From the NCBI RefSeq assembly GCF_008710135.1, contig NZ_VYKK01000004.1, positions 62,001 through 126,000 on the forward strand: a DNA stretch of 64,000 nucleotides. The letters are read 5' to 3'. The notes below the pieces were generated by a model, which made no database searches, was not told the origin of the DNA, and saw only the letters and a list, made by a program, of their open reading frames with translations. A program made the position numbers and the translations under genes. Position 1 is the first letter of the stretch. The number at the start of each line of letters is the position of its first letter. Below are positions 53,258-60,572 of the stretch, in pieces. Origin of the DNA: Paenibacillus spiritus. Its GTDB lineage: Bacteria > Bacillota > Bacilli > Paenibacillales > Paenibacillaceae.

Positions 53258-53560
53258 TTAGTTCTCGTCTGTTTGAAAATACTTTTCATTATTGTTGACA
53301 AGTTCTTTGACTAGGATTTCACATTCAGCATCATTCAAGCAATCTATCTTTTCTTTTAATTCTTCTACATCAAAATCTAAACTATCTAAGATATCAATCA
53401 CGATGAGTAATAAATCTCTTCCTGTATCAACCTCGCTATGAAGTTTCTCGAACTCTTTGGGGTTAGTACTATAAGTTTTAATAACCATAGCTAAATTATG
53501 AATCTCGTGTAATTCAAATAAGTCAAGTATTTCCAAGAGACTTCTGCTTTCGCTAGTCAT
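53258..53560 (-). CDS. Acidic helical protein, 100 aa
   Basis: Starts MTSESRSLLEILDLFE. All-helical with DLLLIVIDILDSLDFD and a strongly acidic composition. No cysteine motif except C-pairs at IDCLNDAECE. Followed by a terminator. Unknown; acidic phage proteins may mimic DNA, but no evidence here. Confidence 0.7.
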   Translation of the reverse strand: MTSESRSLLEILDLFELHEIHNLAMVIKTYSTNPKEFEKLHSEVDTGRDLLLIVIDILDSLDFDVEELKEKIDCLNDAECEILVKELVNNNEKYFQTDEN

Positions 53561-53683
53561 ATATATCCTCCTTTTATTGGTTTCCTAGATAAGTGTATAC
53601 CCAACGAGATATTATTGAAAGAAACGTTTATGCGAACATTCTATGTACCTGATAGAGTTTTTTGGTAAATGACTTATTTCATC

Positions 53684-53875
53684 TTAATTAATGATTTTTG
53701 TTACAATAACTCCATTCACATGTACTTCATTGATGCATTCAAAGTCATATGCTAAGACTTCTTTCTGTATCTCTTCATTGAAATTAAGTAAAGCCTCCTC
53801 GTAATTGTCACCAAATACATAGGTCTCATATTTTGCATAAGGCATACTCCAATTAACTTTGAATAAACGTTTCAT
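53684..53875 (-). CDS. Small hypothetical protein, 63 aa
   Basis: Starts MKRLFKVNWSMPYAKY behind AGGAGGCGTGATAA. Beta-alpha-beta plan with YEEALLNFNEEIQKEV and VNGVIVTKIIN. The plan recalls the gene at 26855. Unrecognised. Confidence 0.7.
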   Translation of the reverse strand: MKRLFKVNWSMPYAKYETYVFGDNYEEALLNFNEEIQKEVLAYDFECINEVHVNGVIVTKIIN

Positions 53876-53917
53876 TTATCACGCCTCCTTTCTTGATCAA
53901 ATAATCTTTTTATCAAC

Positions 53918-54409
53918 TCATAATAACTGTTTCAGTTGCTCCTTATGTTTAATAACTTGGTCAGCAATTTGAATTCTTAACGTATGACTTAATTTCTCGT
54001 CTAAGACAGACATTATTTCATTTCTTTCATTAACGTAATTAGAATAAGCATATTTTCCGTCTTTCCCGATATATATCGGCCCAATATCATCACAATCATT
54101 CTCGTCTACATACCCACCAAACTCCTTGACGATTTCGGTCATGATGCGAACAGATTCTCCCCAGTTGCCTAAAATTAATGCAACATGTGGCTTCGAGTCA
54201 AATTCAGTTTCGGGTAGTTTATCACTGGTTACACAATAAAATAAGTTCCGTCTATCATCATTATATTTGAAAACAACATTACCTATTTCGCCATCTCTGT
54301 CTTCATCAATGTAAAAGTTAGCTTCGCTGTCAAATTTCGTCTGTACCACATTATAAATATCAATAGCTTTTACTTCTTTACTTACGTACCCCTTTGTATC
54401 TACTCCCAT
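53918..54409 (-). CDS. Conserved-looking phage protein, 163 aa
   Basis: Starts MGVDTKGYVSKEVKAI, with VVFKYNDDRRNLFYC, VALILGNWGESVRIM and FGGYVDENDCDDIGP. The MGxDxKGY start is frequent in Firmicutes phages but I know no function. The end is a helix. ATG follows AGGAGAAATTAAA. Confidence 0.75.
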   Translation of the reverse strand: MGVDTKGYVSKEVKAIDIYNVVQTKFDSEANFYIDEDRDGEIGNVVFKYNDDRRNLFYCVTSDKLPETEFDSKPHVALILGNWGESVRIMTEIVKEFGGYVDENDCDDIGPIYIGKDGKYAYSNYVNERNEIMSVLDEKLSHTLRIQIADQVIKHKEQLKQLL

Positions 54410-54437
54410 TTTAATTTCTCCTATTCAAATAAAATAT

Positions 54438-55127
54438 TCATTCTATCGAGACTTCTTTGTATCTCTTGTGATCTTCAGAAATCCATTGAATAATTTTTAT
54501 ATGTCTTTCTTGAGCATAATTTTCATTTCCTTCATTATACCAATCTTCGTACTTACTTTGATGTTTACTTGTATTACACCATAGGCAAGAAGGTAATAGA
54601 TTCGTAATGTCGTTTGCTCCATTATTCTCAAAATGTTCTTTATGAAAGTCGCTCCATATGTATTTACGTTTTCTTTTAATGAAATGCTCCTCTATTGGGT
54701 GATCACAGTAAGCACATCTATAATTAAAATAGTTTTTGCAATTTTCCCATTCGTTTTTTGTTACTTCGTGTTTTTTATGTATATCTCTAAAATTACGATA
54801 ATCTCGTAGCCTATCTCTATTTTCTTCGCACCACTTAGCATATCGTTCAGCATATACTTCTCTATTTTCTTTTGCATGTTTCTTATATCCCGCCTTTTTC
54901 CGTTCTTTTCTTATAGGATCGGCGTGATAGTATTCAAGTTCTCGTACTCGACATTCCTCAATATGTTCCGCCCTGTACTTTGCTTGATATTCATTTTTAC
55001 AGTCTTTACACCAAGAATCTACTTTATTCTTTACGCCTTCCTTTTTTGTTGTCACCTTATGATAGTAAAAATACTCTTTTGTTGCAGGTTTTTCGTTTTT
55101 GCAATTTGTGCATACTTTAAAATCCAT
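54438..55127 (-). CDS. HNH endonuclease with N-terminal zinc domain, 229 aa
   Basis: ATG at 55127 (MDFKVCTNCKNEKPA) is taken; GTG 55142 or ATA/ATT nearer GGAG are alternatives. N-terminal CTNC and CKDCKNEYQAKYRAE form a zinc module common in phage HNH proteins. A long basic helix follows. The nuclease reads YRCAYCDHPIEEH, SDFHKEHFENNGAND and TNLLPSCLWCNTSKHQ, the CxxC, DHxxP-like and CxxCNxxK elements of HNH with zinc support. Probably a homing-type endonuclease. Confidence 0.88.
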   Translation of the reverse strand: MDFKVCTNCKNEKPATKEYFYYHKVTTKKEGVKNKVDSWCKDCKNEYQAKYRAEHIEECRVRELEYYHADPIRKERKKAGYKKHAKENREVYAERYAKWCEENRDRLRDYRNFRDIHKKHEVTKNEWENCKNYFNYRCAYCDHPIEEHFIKRKRKYIWSDFHKEHFENNGANDITNLLPSCLWCNTSKHQSKYEDWYNEGNENYAQERHIKIIQWISEDHKRYKEVSIE

Positions 55128-55208
55128 TAACTTTATAATCACTCCAATATTTTATTCTTGATTTCCCCTCTAATTATCCTTTTGAAAGAATCATTTTACC
55201 AACAGAAT

Positions 55209-55447
55209 TTATTTCGTTACTAACTTGACATGACTTAAGTGGTCTCTTCCAAAACCCCACGTTTCATAATCCGCTTTATTGCGATAATTCCCTACCGTAC
55301 TATGTAATATGTTGAATGTAAAACAATCCCCCCTTTACCACACACCATACATTCAAAACCAGATTGTCTTCCCATATATTCGGCATCATACTCTTGTCCG
55401 TTAACTTCGATTCTGATAATTCCTTTGGGAAATAGTTCTTTTGGCAT
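55209..55447 (-). pseudogene. Zinc-type protein shifted at a G6 run
   Basis: ATG at 55447 (MPKELFPKGIIRIEV) reads to FECMVCGKGG and stops after 51 codons. Removing one G of the G6 run (55329-55334) opens CFTFNILHSTVGNYRN and TWGFGRDHLSHVKLV to a stop at 55209. The joined protein has a CMVCGKxDC-type site, and reads well. Homopolymer indel or sequencing error. Confidence 0.6.
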
Positions 55448-55699
55448 TTACTTCAACCCCGCCCCCACAACGTATGGCATACATTTATAATCAAATGTCC
55501 ATTTTCTATCAGTCCATTCACTGAATCCGTAAGGTGCGTATTCATTGAAATGATATACATTTCCTTTAATTTCTTTCTTACAATGATCACATACATGTCC
55601 GTTTTCAGAAGAAATATCCATTAATACTAGAGAACGTGGAGTGAATTCATTGTCCATATAGCCCAGGTTGCACATTAGATACTTTTCATACTTCTTCAT
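55448..55699 (-). CDS. Zinc-type protein, 83 aa
   Basis: Starts MKKYEKYLMCNLGYMD. GHVCDHCKKEIKGNVY with later HFNEY and KCMPY make a plausible metal site. It is directly followed by the frameshifted gene, whose ATG abuts its stop. ATG follows AGGAGTTGATGTGGG. Confidence 0.7.
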   Translation of the reverse strand: MKKYEKYLMCNLGYMDNEFTPRSLVLMDISSENGHVCDHCKKEIKGNVYHFNEYAPYGFSEWTDRKWTFDYKCMPYVVGAGLK

Positions 55700-55729
55700 C
55701 CCACATCAACTCCTGATAAAAACATAACT

Positions 55730-55885
55730 TTATGCGCTTTTGTTATTGGCAGATCGTACAATCACAATTGCGTTATCTTCTCTACATATTTCCACAAACT
55801 TGTTCATTTCCCCTTCATTCTCGAAAGAATATTGACTCAAGGCCAACTGACCGTTAACCTTTTCGAATACCGATACTACATACAT
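55730..55885 (-). CDS. Small protein, 51 aa
   Basis: ATG at 55885 follows AGGAAGGGATTAAAG. Reads MYVVSVFEKVNGQLAL, EGEMNKFVEICREDN and ends NNKSA. Beta-helix-beta. First gene after the promoter-like region at 55925. Unrecognised. Confidence 0.72.
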   Translation of the reverse strand: MYVVSVFEKVNGQLALSQYSFENEGEMNKFVEICREDNAIVIVRSANNKSA

Positions 55886-55924
55886 CTTTAATCCCTTCCT
55901 ATTCATTATGTATTCCTTATTTCT

Positions 55925-55965
55925 AATTACATTATATCATAATTATTATTATATTTCCACTAATA
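55925..55965 (-). promoter_or_regulatory. Promoter-like region with recurring element
   Basis: On the minus strand TTTATTTATTAGTGGAAATA is followed by TAATAATAATTATGATATAATG; either TAATAA (17 bases after TTTATT) or the TATAAT may be the -10. Another copy of the shared element, between a terminator and the gene at 55885. Confidence 0.5.
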
Positions 55966-55967
55966 AA

Positions 55968-55993
55968 TAAAGAAAACACCCTTCATGGGTGTT
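55968..55993 (-). terminator. Rho-independent terminator
   Basis: On the minus strand AACACCC, ATGAA loop, GGGTGTT then TTCTTT. It ends the unit containing the two small membrane genes at 56.0-56.4 kb. Confidence 0.85.
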
Positions 55994-56006
55994 AAAAATC
56001 AATTAA

Positions 56007-56255
56007 TTACTGGTAATCTTGATAAGCCCAGTAGAATAAACCCGCTGCAATCAAGACACAAATCATCACTAACGGGAAACTGACAAAATGGTTATATGTC
56101 CAATTAGCTAAACCTTTTTGTAGTGACATATCGATCTCGTCATCAATAAACTTTGTTTTATTTGGTGTTGTAGCTTTAAGAAAATACAACACTGCACAAA
56201 TAAACGGATATACCAATGCAATGGCTCCAAAACCCAATTTTTGATCTTTACCCAC
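56007..56255 (-). CDS. Small membrane protein, 82 aa, GTG start
   Basis: GTG at 56255 lies five bases after GGAGGTG; the ATG at 56276 overlaps that site. Two transmembrane helices: FGAIALVYPFICAVLYF and FPLVMICVLIAAGLFYW, with an acidic loop. Two small membrane proteins in a row followed by a terminator could be holin-like or immunity proteins (inference). Confidence 0.72.
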   Translation of the reverse strand: MGKDQKLGFGAIALVYPFICAVLYFLKATTPNKTKFIDDEIDMSLQKGLANWTYNHFVSFPLVMICVLIAAGLFYWAYQDYQ

Positions 56256-56306
56256 AATATCACCTCCTATTGTCATTTTACAAGAATAGAAGACAAGTAT
56301 GTATGA

Positions 56307-56450
56307 CTAAAAGCACATAATTATAATTGCAACAATAAACAATGCAATAGAGAAATCTCTTAGCACTTCAATCAATGACGATGGCTGCTCAGTACTGAGC
56401 GAACCAACAATATTGCCGTTTTCATCACGGTATCTAATTATAGTTCTCAT
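56307..56450 (-). CDS. Small tail-anchored membrane protein, 47 aa
   Basis: ATG at 56450 follows AGGAGAAAATAAA. Charged start MRTIIRYRDENGNIVG, then a C-terminal hydrophobic helix FSIALFIVAIIIMCF. It precedes the two-helix protein at 56255. Function unknown. Confidence 0.72.
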   Translation of the reverse strand: MRTIIRYRDENGNIVGSLSTEQPSSLIEVLRDFSIALFIVAIIIMCF

Positions 56451-56508
56451 TTTATTTTCTCCTATCTACTTATCTGTCTTAGATTAATAGATTAATGTTG
56501 TTTATGGC

Positions 56509-56532
56509 AAGAGGATGCTGGAGCATCCTCTT
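56509..56532 (-). terminator. Hairpin at the end of the 517-aa gene
   Basis: AAGAGGATGC, TGGA loop, GCATCCTCTT: a perfect 10-bp stem touching the stop codon at 56531. There is no long T-run on the minus strand, but it isolates the nuclease-like gene. Confidence 0.65.
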
Positions 56533-58084
56533 ATAATTTAGATCGGTTAATCTCAAATAAAGCGAGTAACTGTGTATTGACAAAATCATTAAAGGCTGTT
56601 TCCAGCATAGGAATGCTGCCTTCTTCCTGAATATACGATGTCCAGTCACCAGTAAGGTATTCACCTTTATTGATTTTGTCTTCAAAAAGAGCATAAATAG
56701 ATTTGTTCGTTTCGGACATATTTTTCAAGATTCTTTCTAATTCCATTATTGAAATGATTTGAGGCTTTATATCAAATAATTTTAGATCAACATCCTTTTT
56801 CTCAAAGTGCTCACTCAAAACATTACTATAATACCAATCACTATTGGCCTGATATAATTGCTTATATGTCACAACGGCAGATATGATTTTCTTGTTTTGA
56901 ATGTCTCCCACCAAGTCGAAAAAGACTTTATCATTTAATTGTTTTGCTACTGAAGTTAATTGTTCAAATCCTGTGCTAATCTTTTTGCTAGAATTATCGC
57001 CCTTCATTGCATATTCAGATGATATATATGCACTATATTCTATACCCTTACATTCGATTAAGAATATATAATCTTCGTAAACAATAACGTAATCACATAC
57101 TTTTTTATCCGATAATTTTCTTAGTTGATTTTCAGTAATTATCTGCGAGTCATTATTAAATAATCTAATAACTTCGCCCACGTAAGATTCAAAAGAAGCA
57201 CCAAACTCAAGGCCAAAAACACTGGGTATGTCTTTTTTGCAAATATCAAAAATGCCTTCTAAAACCCTTCTCATCAGCAACTCTTTATGTACGGCGAGAT
57301 AGTTATCTTGATCATCTAGTTTTAATAATGGTCTTTCAAGAAATGCGCCTTGTAGATAGGTATCATAAAAAAGAGCGTGTATTTCACCAATTTTCTTCAC
57401 AACATTTGTGTTAAATTCTTTAACTTGGTTTTTGGTTATTGAAAACAATCTGAAGAAGTCATCAATCTTAGCTTCGGTATAAATGTTCTTATCTAATCCG
57501 TATAAATATTGTTTAGACAATATTTTCGGGTTTCGTTGAAGCATTCCTGCATAGAGGGCAAATCCCATTGTATACCACTCCAAGAATGACATATTATATG
57601 TGTCGATAAAGTATTTTTCGCTTTTCTTAAAGAAATTTGGAATAAATATCTTCAGCGATCTCCCAATATAATCGGACCCATAGCCTTGTTGTAAATAAAA
57701 TTGCTGGCGTGACATATTAATGAAAAATTCAACTACTCCATTTGGCTGTTGGACTAACAGCCTTTGCGCTATTGGGTCATAATAATTCTTGTAATGCTTC
57801 ATGATTTTTTGAAAATCTTTGAGTGTAATTTCCTCGTGTCTGTATTCATGATGATATAGAAGATTGGATTGAATTGAATGCAAAATGAAATGCATCGGAT
57901 AATGCGCCATTCGCCGTCTGTCTTCAAAAACATTTTCGATTATATTAGACGCAAAAAGAGCATATGAAGTCGGATCATATTTTTTTAACATGGCCTGTAA
58001 TCTCTCTCGAAAGATGTCTGCTTGGTGTTTTAAACGATAATCTGAATCTTCCATATGCTCCAACCTTTCTATTGTTGTTTTCAC
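56531..58084 (-). CDS. Large helical protein with C-terminal PD-(D/E)XK domain, 517 aa; candidate defence gene
   Basis: The first 280 residues are helical (RRMAHYPMHFILHSIQ, SLKIFIPNFFKKSEK). From residue 285, GLEFGASFESYVGEVI gives the Glu, KKVCDYVIVYEDYIF the Asp, and LIECKGIEYSAYISS the E-x-K, a nuclease-type site of the restriction-endonuclease fold; a further 180 residues follow. It stands alone between terminators, in a region of accessory genes, and is the second largest intact protein here. Large single-gene nuclease proteins in prophages are often anti-phage systems. No known named system is recognised. Confidence 0.7.
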   Translation of the reverse strand: MKTTIERLEHMEDSDYRLKHQADIFRERLQAMLKKYDPTSYALFASNIIENVFEDRRRMAHYPMHFILHSIQSNLLYHHEYRHEEITLKDFQKIMKHYKNYYDPIAQRLLVQQPNGVVEFFINMSRQQFYLQQGYGSDYIGRSLKIFIPNFFKKSEKYFIDTYNMSFLEWYTMGFALYAGMLQRNPKILSKQYLYGLDKNIYTEAKIDDFFRLFSITKNQVKEFNTNVVKKIGEIHALFYDTYLQGAFLERPLLKLDDQDNYLAVHKELLMRRVLEGIFDICKKDIPSVFGLEFGASFESYVGEVIRLFNNDSQIITENQLRKLSDKKVCDYVIVYEDYIFLIECKGIEYSAYISSEYAMKGDNSSKKISTGFEQLTSVAKQLNDKVFFDLVGDIQNKKIISAVVTYKQLYQANSDWYYSNVLSEHFEKKDVDLKLFDIKPQIISIMELERILKNMSETNKSIYALFEDKINKGEYLTGDWTSYIQEEGSIPMLETAFNDFVNTQLLALFEINRSKL

Positions 58085-58162
58085 CTTTAATAGTATAGCA
58101 TTATTTGACTATAAACTCATAATGACTGTATAACCATTTCATAAAATCAGACTTTTATTAAA

Positions 58163-58792
58163 TTACACAAATCTACCAATCATCGGTTTATCGTAAATCC
58201 CGAACCATCTCTGATAATTGTTTTTCACGCTATTAAAGTATTCATCTTCAATTTCTTCAAAATGATCAAAGAAATTATCATTAGCCGTGCATCCTCCAAA
58301 TCCTTCGCCTATGTAAACTACAATAGCAGAGGAATTCACTTCATGAAGTCTTCTTAGCGCCCTATATGCCACATCATCCATATAAGGCCATGACATTATA
58401 AGTATGTCTATCTGATTTCCGTACTCCTCAATCGCTGCAATAGCATCCATTTGTTCTACTTTTGTCACTGTTTCTTTCCATTCTTTATATTCTCCATGAT
58501 TCATGTTTGCCTAAGAAAAATCATCAGTTGTAATAATATCAACACCTTTTTGGCGCAGCGCATAAGACAAAATTCCCCGTCCAGCCATCACTTCTAAACA
58601 TCTTCTATTGTCGATCCACTCAACAAACGGATTAATCCATCTCCAAGAAACAAAAGCGAACATTCCTTCTTTGTTATATTTATATCTTGCCTCGAACGCT
58701 CCGTCTTGGAAGGGGTTGTTAAAGACTGGCATTGCCTCTGGAATAACATAAGCTGCTCTCACTTTATTCTCTGTGATTTCATATGTACTCAT
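58163..58792 (-). pseudogene. Methyltransferase-like protein, one gene interrupted by TAG
   Basis: The frame is continuous from ATG 58792 (MSTYEITENKVRAAYV) to the stop at 58163, except for TAG at 58513-58511. Before it: RRCLEVMAGRGILSYA (SAM motif I) and GVDIITTDDFS. After it, in the same frame: ANMNHGEYKEWKETV, MDAIAAIEEYGNQID, ILIMSWPYMDD and YIGEGFGGCTAND. A Trp codon (TGG) at that place would be expected. Nonsense mutant or amber readthrough; either half alone lacks a complete fold. Confidence 0.72.
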
Positions 58793-58833
58793 AATTATCA
58801 TTACTCTCAAATTTTGATAAATTAACTGTTTTA

Positions 58834-59277
58834 TTAACTAAATTGATATTCAGCCCATACATAGCCTTCAGCGTCTCTGTAATTGTCGCTTCTGTCGCCA
58901 TTCTCTTTTTCCCCAGGCCAATCAATCAACTCGTTTTTAAGTTCTTCCCATGTGTGAACCGTGCCATATTCATCAACGATCTCGTAAACATCTTCATTTT
59001 TTGCATAGAAATCCTTCAATTCCTTGACGCTTTTGAATTGAGGCTGTTTTTCAAAAAGTGGCTTCCACCCACCGGATCTTTTACCAATATGAATTTCTTC
59101 GTATCCAACATTTGTGAGGCTTTCGATTCTGAATTGTACATCATATATATTTTCTTCCGCCGCATTCCATTCTTTAAGTTGGTTTAAAAAGACATTAATC
59201 ACTTGGTTTCTTTTGTTCATTTCCTCCCTATGATAAATATATTCTTTTCTATTTCTCAAATAATAATTTGTACTCAT
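58834..59277 (-). CDS. Conserved-looking phage protein, 147 aa
   Basis: ATG at 59277 follows GGGAGTGATCAAA; starts MSTNYYLRNRKEYIY. The middle reads EEIHIGKRSGGWKPLF and FEKQPQFKSVKELKDF, the end TWEELKNELIDWPG and GYVWAEYQFS. The MSTNYYLR and HIGKRSxGW motifs belong to a protein family frequent in phages and bacteria; its function is unknown to me. Confidence 0.78.
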   Translation of the reverse strand: MSTNYYLRNRKEYIYHREEMNKRNQVINVFLNQLKEWNAAEENIYDVQFRIESLTNVGYEEIHIGKRSGGWKPLFEKQPQFKSVKELKDFYAKNEDVYEIVDEYGTVHTWEELKNELIDWPGEKENGDRSDNYRDAEGYVWAEYQFS

Positions 59278-59318
59278 TTTGATCACTCCCATTATATTAT
59301 TCTAATAAAATCCTGCTT

Positions 59319-59633
59319 TTATGAAGACATCCCCATAAAGTGATAGCCTTCTTCCTTCATATACTCGATATGTGCTCTCAACTCTCCATAGCGGATCTGC
59401 TCAGGAGTAAACTTAGCAAGTTTTAAATCGCCTTGATTATCCATGAATCCATACTCAGAAGGTTCTTTGTCTTTAATATCTTCTAACATTTTTTGAAGTT
59501 CTCCACTGTTAAAAGCGTCAATCACTTCCAAAGCCATATACTTCTTTTGAGCTTCATCAAAGGTTCCATTATCCCTATTGTTATAATACATATTACACAG
59601 TCTAATGAGGCTTTCCACACGCGCCTTTTTCAT
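59319..59633 (-). CDS. Hypothetical protein, 104 aa, helical
   Basis: Starts MKKARVESLIRLCNMY. Helical, with SGELQKMLEDIKDKEP and YGELRAHIEYMKEEG. Unrecognised. It follows the small gene at 59679 by 45 bases including a hairpin. Confidence 0.7.
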   Translation of the reverse strand: MKKARVESLIRLCNMYYNNRDNGTFDEAQKKYMALEVIDAFNSGELQKMLEDIKDKEPSEYGFMDNQGDLKLAKFTPEQIRYGELRAHIEYMKEEGYHFMGMSS

Positions 59634-59678
59634 ATATATCGACTCCTATAGGTTGATCAAATACTGTTTTTATTTAAT

Positions 59679-59963
59679 TTACTGTTGAATTAATAGTTTG
59701 ATTTGTCCTCTGTTAATTATACTTTCCAAGTCAGATACATAATAATGTTCACTTGCGAACCCTTCATACATTGGCTCTAACGTGAGTTTATATCCATCCT
59801 CCACTTTGTATCTATCAGTGTTAATTCTGAATAACATTGGAACTTCAGGATCTGAAGAAGATGTGTAAGATATACCTAAGATTGAATTAAGAGGTTTCGC
59901 TTTATCCAGAAAAAACACCTTGTCTACACCGTTTTTCAAAATAATCTCAGTTAATTTTTTCAT
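59679..59963 (-). CDS. Hypothetical protein, 94 aa
   Basis: Starts MKKLTEIILKNGVDKV after AGGAGAGAATTAAT. Beta-rich with DPEVPMLFRINTDRYK and EGFASEHYYVSDLES. Unrecognised. Confidence 0.7.
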   Translation of the reverse strand: MKKLTEIILKNGVDKVFFLDKAKPLNSILGISYTSSSDPEVPMLFRINTDRYKVEDGYKLTLEPMYEGFASEHYYVSDLESIINRGQIKLLIQQ

Positions 59964-60006
59964 ATTAATTCTCTCCTTTTTGGATAAAATCGTTGTTTTA
60001 AGTTGT

Positions 60007-60183
60007 TTATTTCTTCAGGATTTGTTTTGCCTTGTTTCTTTCGGACTCACTATCAAAAATTATTTTAAACAGTCCCGAAACTCCTTCAAATAACACAGTT
60101 TCAATATCCCAGTAAGTCCATTCAATACCCGCCTTATCTAATTTTTTCGTGTCCTTGGTAGTCACCAATAGTCCATATTCCAT
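60007..60183 (-). CDS. Small hypothetical protein, 58 aa
   Basis: ATG at 60183 follows GGAGGAATTATA. Reads MEYGLLVTTKDTKKLD, GIEWTYWDIETVLFEG and a basic end. Beta-helix. Intact and well supported; family unknown. Confidence 0.73.
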   Translation of the reverse strand: MEYGLLVTTKDTKKLDKAGIEWTYWDIETVLFEGVSGLFKIIFDSESERNKAKQILKK

Positions 60184-60211
60184 TATAATTCCTCCTAATA
60201 AATTATAATTT

Positions 60212-60442
60212 TTATAACAATAAATCTATTAATTTTGGATCTTTAATTTCTGCCGTATGCTGTTGATGCACATATTCAATATTAATTGGTTTATAATCAA
60301 CAAAACCATTTTTCATCTCGTACTCATACTTTTCACTATTTAGAATAACATCAATTCTGATAATATCTTTATCTAATACTGCATTGCTCAAATCTTCGTC
60401 GTATAGTGCTTTCAGCAAGATGAATTCATTAGTATCAAGCAT
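60212..60442 (-). CDS. Hypothetical protein, 76 aa
   Basis: Starts MLDTNEFILLKALYDE after GGATGGTGAATTGA. Contains IIRIDVILNSEKYEYE and PINIEYVHQQHTAEI. It is the first gene after the element at 60485. Unrecognised. Confidence 0.7.
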   Translation of the reverse strand: MLDTNEFILLKALYDEDLSNAVLDKDIIRIDVILNSEKYEYEMKNGFVDYKPINIEYVHQQHTAEIKDPKLIDLLL

Positions 60443-60484
60443 TCAATTCACCATCCTATATGTATTATTACTTCCTCTACCTTT

Positions 60485-60515
60485 ATTTATATTTTATCAT
60501 ATATTATTATTTTTG
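60485..60515 (-). promoter_or_regulatory. Recurring AT-rich promoter-like element
   Basis: On the minus strand ATATACAAAAATAATAATAT followed by ATGATAAAATATAAAT. Placed between the terminator at 60528 and the gene at 60442, as expected of a promoter region. Confidence 0.5.
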
Positions 60516-60527
60516 TATATACCTTTT

Positions 60528-60560
60528 TATTCTGGGGCCACAATTCATCTGTGACCCCAA
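60528..60560 (-). terminator. Terminator after the DUF262 pair
   Basis: On the minus strand GGGGTCACA, GATGAAT loop, TGTGGCCCC then AGAATAAAAA. Nine pairs including one GU; GC-rich by local standards. Confidence 0.7.
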
Positions 60561-60572
60561 CTGAACTATTCA

